A stretch of DNA of 64,000 nucleotides, taken from positions 22,444,001-22,508,000 of the forward strand of contig CP093831.1 in assembly GCA_033063855.1 (NCBI GenBank), given 5' to 3'. Origin of the DNA: Smittia aterrima. Taxonomy: Eukaryota; Arthropoda; Insecta; Diptera; Chironomidae. Made by a program: the position numbers and the translations under genes. Shown piece after piece: positions 59,727-64,000 of this stretch. The notes beneath the pieces were generated by a model. That model was not told the origin of the DNA, made no database searches, and saw only the letters and a list, made by a program, of their open reading frames with translations. How positions within the stretch are numbered: position 1 is the first letter of the stretch; every line of letters starts with the position of its first letter.

Positions 59727-60398
59727 GTAATCCGAAACCTCAAAAATATTAAGAAAACACATTTATTTCACATTTCTGTCATAGCTTTCAAATCGCAACG
59801 CAAAATAAAAAAACATTTCTATTTAAAAATTTATTCGAAGATTTGATTATCTTTCTTGGAAATTCCAGATTGCGACTCGTGCAAGCAATGATAACAGTCT
59901 TAATGTTTCAAGTAATTGTGTGAGTATTTTGTTGTAGGCAATTTTCCCTACTACGCTTACTAATTCTCAATCCGCAAAATATTTTTGGACCGGGATTATC
60001 TTACGGATTTTCAAAAATTCGATATTGTAATAAAATAATTGTATTATTCTTTTATAAGTTCTCAATGAGAACTTTTCATCATGAATCACATTGTAATCTA
60101 TTTAACTTTCAATCTGCTACTTTAACATTTTCTTCGAAGTTTTTTGAGGATTACAAAAGCTTTGTTCGACATTTTGTAAAAAAAAAAGTCACGCACAAAC
60201 TGTAATTAAAAAAGTTTTTGACTTCTTGACTTTTTTCTCATGCTGATAACACTCGTCCTACTCTCTACAACATAAAACAAGACTTGAACATGTTCAAACA
60301 TTTTCATCGATTAAATAGTTCAACGAACATTTATTTCTGTCAGTTGAGTGGATTTCTTCGAGTTATTAAATTGGAAATAAGAAAACTAAGAAAAGAAA
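59727..60398. other. Intergenic, AT-rich
   Basis: Holds a probable polyadenylation signal of the LRR gene (AATAAA near 59803). Nothing else recognised. Confidence 0.5.
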
Positions 60399-62921
60399 AT
60401 GAAAATTTTGTGCGAAGGATTTTTTCTAAGTGAGAATTCGTTGGAAGAAACCTGGTCAAGAGCGTTTGAGAACATAACTCGTCATTTGTTCAATCTGGAA
60501 ACGCGAATGTTCATCAACAACTATGGCGTAGACTCGGACACGATTACGTCAATGGTTCTGAAAAATTTGAACGAGAACGCGATGCCATTTCAACTGAAGA
60601 ACTTGCAACTGGGCCAAGACAAAATCTTTCTTGACTCCTCAGCTCTCATAACCTTCAACAATTTTGAATTCGTGAAGGATTTTAATCAGAAATTGGTGTT
60701 AAACAACGAATTCTTCAAACCGCTACAACTCTTCGTATTTTGCCAAAACGTCACCATCAAGGAAATTGAATCCCTCAAAGTCGATGCCACGGAACGAGCG
60801 AAGAAAAACAAAATTACCGAAATTGCATCACCAGATATTTTATTGCCACACGAAACTAGGATCAGTGATTACCCATGAGACGGCGAAAATTCTTACTACA
60901 TATGAGACACTTTGTGGTGTGTTGTAATTACAAGCTTCCCTGACCAGCTAATTTTTTGTTTTATTTTTTTAGATACAATAAACATTTCTTTCTCGGAAAC
61001 TTGTATTAAAATTTCTGTCCGTAGTTTAATTAAATTTTTATAGCCTTAGCTTCAAAGCAACTTTCGAAACACAAAAAAAAATCGAGTGGTGAAGAAGAAT
61101 CGAGTGATGCGAAATATTTTTTGAAATTAACCGTTGATTTTTTTTCGCAATGTTTGTTTACGTTTTACAAATCGAGTAAAAAGTTAGTTAAAGTGCTATT
61201 TAACGCCGAAGCAAGTAAAAATCACTAAACAGATATGGCAGAGAATGAAACATTTGATCCAGTCGTTTAAAAACTACGGATGCGAAATTTGTCGCTTCCG
61301 CCTTTCTTGCGAATTAACGGATTTTTCAAGTCTCGCTTCTTTTTTTTTTAGCGACGCGAAAGTGTCTCATATTTAGTAAGATCTTGTCGCTGACTTACGT
61401 GCTTAATTAAACTATGTTAGAGGCAACGCGGAGAAATTCTGAGTATACAGAAAAATCACAAATATAGTCATTAATGTTTTTGCTTTTTTCATCAAGCGGT
61501 AAATTGAAAGTTAAAGCCTCCAGAAGTGATATAAGTAAAAAATCAGCTTAAACGTCTCATGGGTAATCACTGATCTTACTGATTTTAATTCGTATCTTCT
61601 GGACATCATCCAATACGAATACTTTCTCGTCGATGAAACAAACTACATCATGTTTCTGACTTTCCTTTGATTTTCCCCTGGAAAATTTGGAGCTCTTGAG
61701 TGGATTGAACTGAACAAATTCAACAAAATGGGAGAACGACAAATTCTCCATCTACAAACCTTCATGAATGTGTTATCGTTGAAGCTGATGGTCCGACAGA
61801 TGTGACAATGGTATCGCAACTAGATTATCAAGTTTCTGTTTATCTGAAAGGTCTTCTTAACGCAACGATGGTAAAAAGATTTGCTGAATTGAGCATTGAC
61901 ATTTTATTTTCGAAAGGATGTTTTAACGCTTTTGATAGATATAGCTACACACATGACAATGACAAGTAAGTTAATAATTCAAAATGTCGTTTATTTCTCA
62001 ATAATCTGTTACCAGATCAGGCAAAGAATTTGATGTCAATTTCATAACCTTCCCTCTTGAATTCATAAATTCGCGAGTGAGGACGCATAATATAATTGAG
62101 TACTACAATGAATACTCGTACGATACGTTCTTTGGACTCTCGCTGGACGTTTTACCTCGGAGAAACTTTGCACGATTTCTGACGATGGTGTTCATTCTTT
62201 ACTGCTTGATCATCAGAACAGCTTGGCAAGGAAAGATGTACGAGTTCATGCAAAAAGATATTGAAAAGCCACAAAAAGTCTACACGATCAACGAGTTGAT
62301 TGAGAATGATTACATCTTCATCATGGAAGAAAATTATAAAGAGAAATATCCGGAATCAGAGATCTCAAAAGGGTACAATCCATTTACTAATTGGAATATT
62401 ATAAAAGTTTCTAATTTTCTCTTAAAATTTAATTTCAGAGGCAAAATTGTTTCACTTCTTAGAGACACCGAAAAGTATAAAGACAAAAAAATATGGGCCA
62501 GTCAAATTAATACGTGTTGGGTTCATTTGATGCACTTGAGCTACAAAAATATCTCCTCAAGAGAACGATTAAGCAAGATTTGCATTTAACTACATGTGGA
62601 CTTAAGTTTCCACGTCACCATCATTTGTTCGAAGGAATTGATGACAAACTACAGCAACTTTTAATTCATGGACTCTTCATGCACCCAGTGTTTGGAAGAT
62701 CTTGCGGCAGTTTGCCTTGGCCTGAACTTAATGAAAAACGTTTTCAAACTTACGAGGACCCCAAAGTTTTAAGCTTGAAAATGCTTGAACCTAGATTCGT
62801 CATTTGGACTTCAAGTTTATTGTTGGCAGTTGCTGCTTTCATCTTGGAATGGATGATAACTCTGAGAAACTATCTCGTCATGAAATACATTTTGCGTGGT
62901 ATTTGCTCTATGAGACATTAG
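60399..62921 (+). pseudogene. Divergent ionotropic receptor (IR) pseudogene
   Basis: Ligand-gated channel of the insect chemosensory IR class, disabled. 60399-60857 encodes the N-terminal extracellular domain (LDSSALITFNNFEF, PLQLFVFCQNVT). A 720-bp transposon (60858-61577) interrupts it; the frame resumes in the same phase at 61578 (LLDIIQYEYFLVDETNYI). Further lesions: TGA at 61668-61670, frameshifts near 61725 and 61765, and a one-base loss near 62513. A GT..AG intron (about 61967-62015) remains in phase. The channel part is recognisable: FARFLTMVFILYCLIIRTAW then QGKMYEFMQKDIEKP, the hallmark of divergent IRs, followed by FPRHHHLFEGIDDKLQQLL and a last TM segment ending at 62921. Confidence 0.82.
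60858..61577. mobile_element. 720-bp non-autonomous DNA transposon with 25-bp TIRs
   Basis: Ends are 25-bp terminal inverted repeats with one mismatch, 60858-60882 and 61553-61577 (GATCAGTGATTACCCATGAG core). Flanks carry ACT at 60855-60857 and 61578-61580, a likely 3-bp target duplication as made by PIF/Harbinger-type elements. Removing the element with one ACT leaves the IR frame open across the site, which supports these limits. No transposase frame is inside. A second, shorter inverted pair (ATGAGACACTTT near 60902 and its complement near 61360) lies within. Confidence 0.75.
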
Positions 62922-63204
62922 ATGACAAACTCTTCGGCGAGAGAACTTCAGATGGCTTGATAGAACATCTTCAAAACCGCTGTATCTGTCCAATGCACAA
63001 ATATTGAATCCTTGCATTAATTATTCTGAAAATTAATCATTGATTACTAGTCAAGATAAAACTAAGAGTTTCAGTCGATTGGAAATTAATTTTTATAATT
63101 TTCATGGATTTAAAGGACCAGTTTCCATTATAGAACAACCGAAAAAATAAATAAAAACAACTGTTGCCTCAGGAATTATTCTCAGAAGTTTCAAGATATG
63201 CACG

Positions 63205-63317
63205 AATATTTCAATTCAATTGCTCGTCACTCTATTCCGCGTCATTAATTCAAACTGAGGAAGTTTTACTTTTCCCGCAAGCTATTAACCATTTCGCAAG
63301 TTTTAACATGAAAAATT
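63205..63317 (+). repeat. Non-coding block shared with 53940-54056
   Basis: From CTCGTCACTCTATTCCGC to TTTTAACATGAAAAATTTA the two copies differ at few positions and by a 2-base gap. It lies just downstream of the IR pseudogene, so it probably marks the 3' flank of an ancestral IR locus. Confidence 0.65.
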
Positions 63318-63415
63318 TAAATGTAAAATAAAATATATTCTTATCTACTGATTTATATTAGGATGGTGGTTCGCCTGGTGGTGTAGTATATTCTGTTGTG
63401 AAATATGTTGTATCT

Positions 63416-63985
63416 TCAACATTCACAGTTGAAATGTTCAAACGGATTTTCATATGATGAATTCAGTTGTTTTAGATAACAAATATTGGGATCACATTTT
63501 AGTATAAAATTTCCATCCACTTTTCCGATAACAATTCCATCATGAATAACTTTCAATAAAATAACTACAACATCTTTTTGAAAAGTTATATCGGACCCCA
63601 AGGTCAAAAATCCGATAGCCAAATGATCTATTGGCTCTGTGGTTACGTTTCCATCAATCTGATCAATCAAACGTTCGGGTTTCCAATCCCAACTTCGTCC
63701 TTCAAAAATTCCATACGGAGAGATCATGAAGTTGTGAATGATGTCATTATACATGTATGTCATGTCATCTCTCTGGAGCCTCCTTAAACTTTCTTTGAAT
63801 TCTTCCTGGAGAAATAATCTGTTTAATTTCTAAAAAAAACTTGATTTGTTTTAATGTTCTTACCAAACTTGTACTATAGTAATGCATTCGTAATTCAGCA
63901 AAAATATTTTTTACCGGATGAGTGAATATATTTTGACTAAGTGGTTCGGCTGCAGCCCATTCGGCTCTGGAAACTATTTCTTGAA
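63416..63985 (-). CDS. PGRP-like: PGRP-family protein, 3' part, apparently non-catalytic
   Basis: Two exons, 63985-63864 and 63805-63416, joined in phase 0 over a 58-bp intron; the gene continues beyond the window upstream. The domain opens with EIVSRAEWAAAEP and continues with SLRRLQRDDM, YNDIIHNFMISPYGIFEGRSWD and HLAIGFLTLG, the peptidoglycan-recognition (amidase-2) fold. Zinc-ligand and catalytic positions are changed: the HHT segment reads HYYST, and the later His and Cys of amidases are not found, so it should bind without cleaving, like recognition PGRPs of the Imd/Toll pathways. The usual disulfide pair is also missing. The exon start at the right edge needs a phase-1 upstream exon. 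Confidence 0.75.
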
Positions 63986-64000
63986 CTAAAATTAATTAGA

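Noticed and set aside
61557..61751. Minus-strand frame ending in the same few residues as the IR N-terminal frame, suggesting an inversion
   Set aside because: The shared ends are the terminal inverted repeats of the 720-bp element. The plus strand from 61578 continues the IR reading frame, so this is an insertion and not an inversion.
1..64000. CRISPR arrays, bacterial operons, rRNA or tRNA genes
   Set aside because: None seen. Spliced genes and polyadenylation signals show a eukaryotic nuclear sequence. A tRNA scan by program could still reveal one in the long intron.

Overview
The window looks like nuclear DNA of an insect, most likely a lower (nematoceran) dipteran with a compact genome. 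It is AT-rich, genes sit on both strands, most introns are 50-60 bp with GT..AG ends, and the gene set is insect-like (insulin-receptor family kinase, I-BAR protein Mim, Rab escort protein, GH16 beta-glucanases, PGRP, ionotropic receptor). The order Diptera, and a midge in particular, is inferred from overall character, not from a diagnostic marker.

Layout. (1) 1-6116, minus: an insulin-receptor-like tyrosine kinase. Its FnIII-2 coding exon is split by a 2.38-kb gag-only BEL/Pao-type LTR element (1510-3890) with a perfect 5-bp target-site duplication. (2) 6117-10443: a 120-bp perfect inverted-repeat element, a secreted MINPP/histidine acid phosphatase, a doubtful two-exon micro-gene, a truncated secreted-type frame beside a CGATAA-rich foldback, and a two-exon gene resembling His-Me finger (I-PpoI-like) endonucleases. 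(3) 13231-45613, plus: the I-BAR/WH2 actin and membrane regulator mim, 18 coding exons plus one likely cassette exon and an 18-kb first coding intron. A MATH-BTB gene is nested antisense in its third coding intron. (4) 47383-49201, minus: Rab escort protein, convergent with mim. (5) 49480-64000, accessory-like: two tandem GH16 beta-1,3-glucanase genes (the second with a 2-nt deletion), a broken NRF-6-type acyltransferase, a 3.1-kb single-exon vWA gene, an orphan FATP C-terminus, a secreted LRR/coiled-coil protein, an ionotropic-receptor pseudogene carrying a 720-bp TIR element, and the 3' end of a non-catalytic PGRP.

The long middle section is a large regulatory-rich gene with conserved housekeeping neighbours. 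Both ends hold mobile DNA, recent duplicates and decaying genes. Innate immunity and digestion (GH16, PGRP, perhaps the LRR protein) and chemosensation (IR) dominate the right end, but nothing shows that they are co-regulated. No tRNA, rRNA or CRISPR array was recognised. All gene models were built by eye from reading frames and splice-phase agreement, with no database search.
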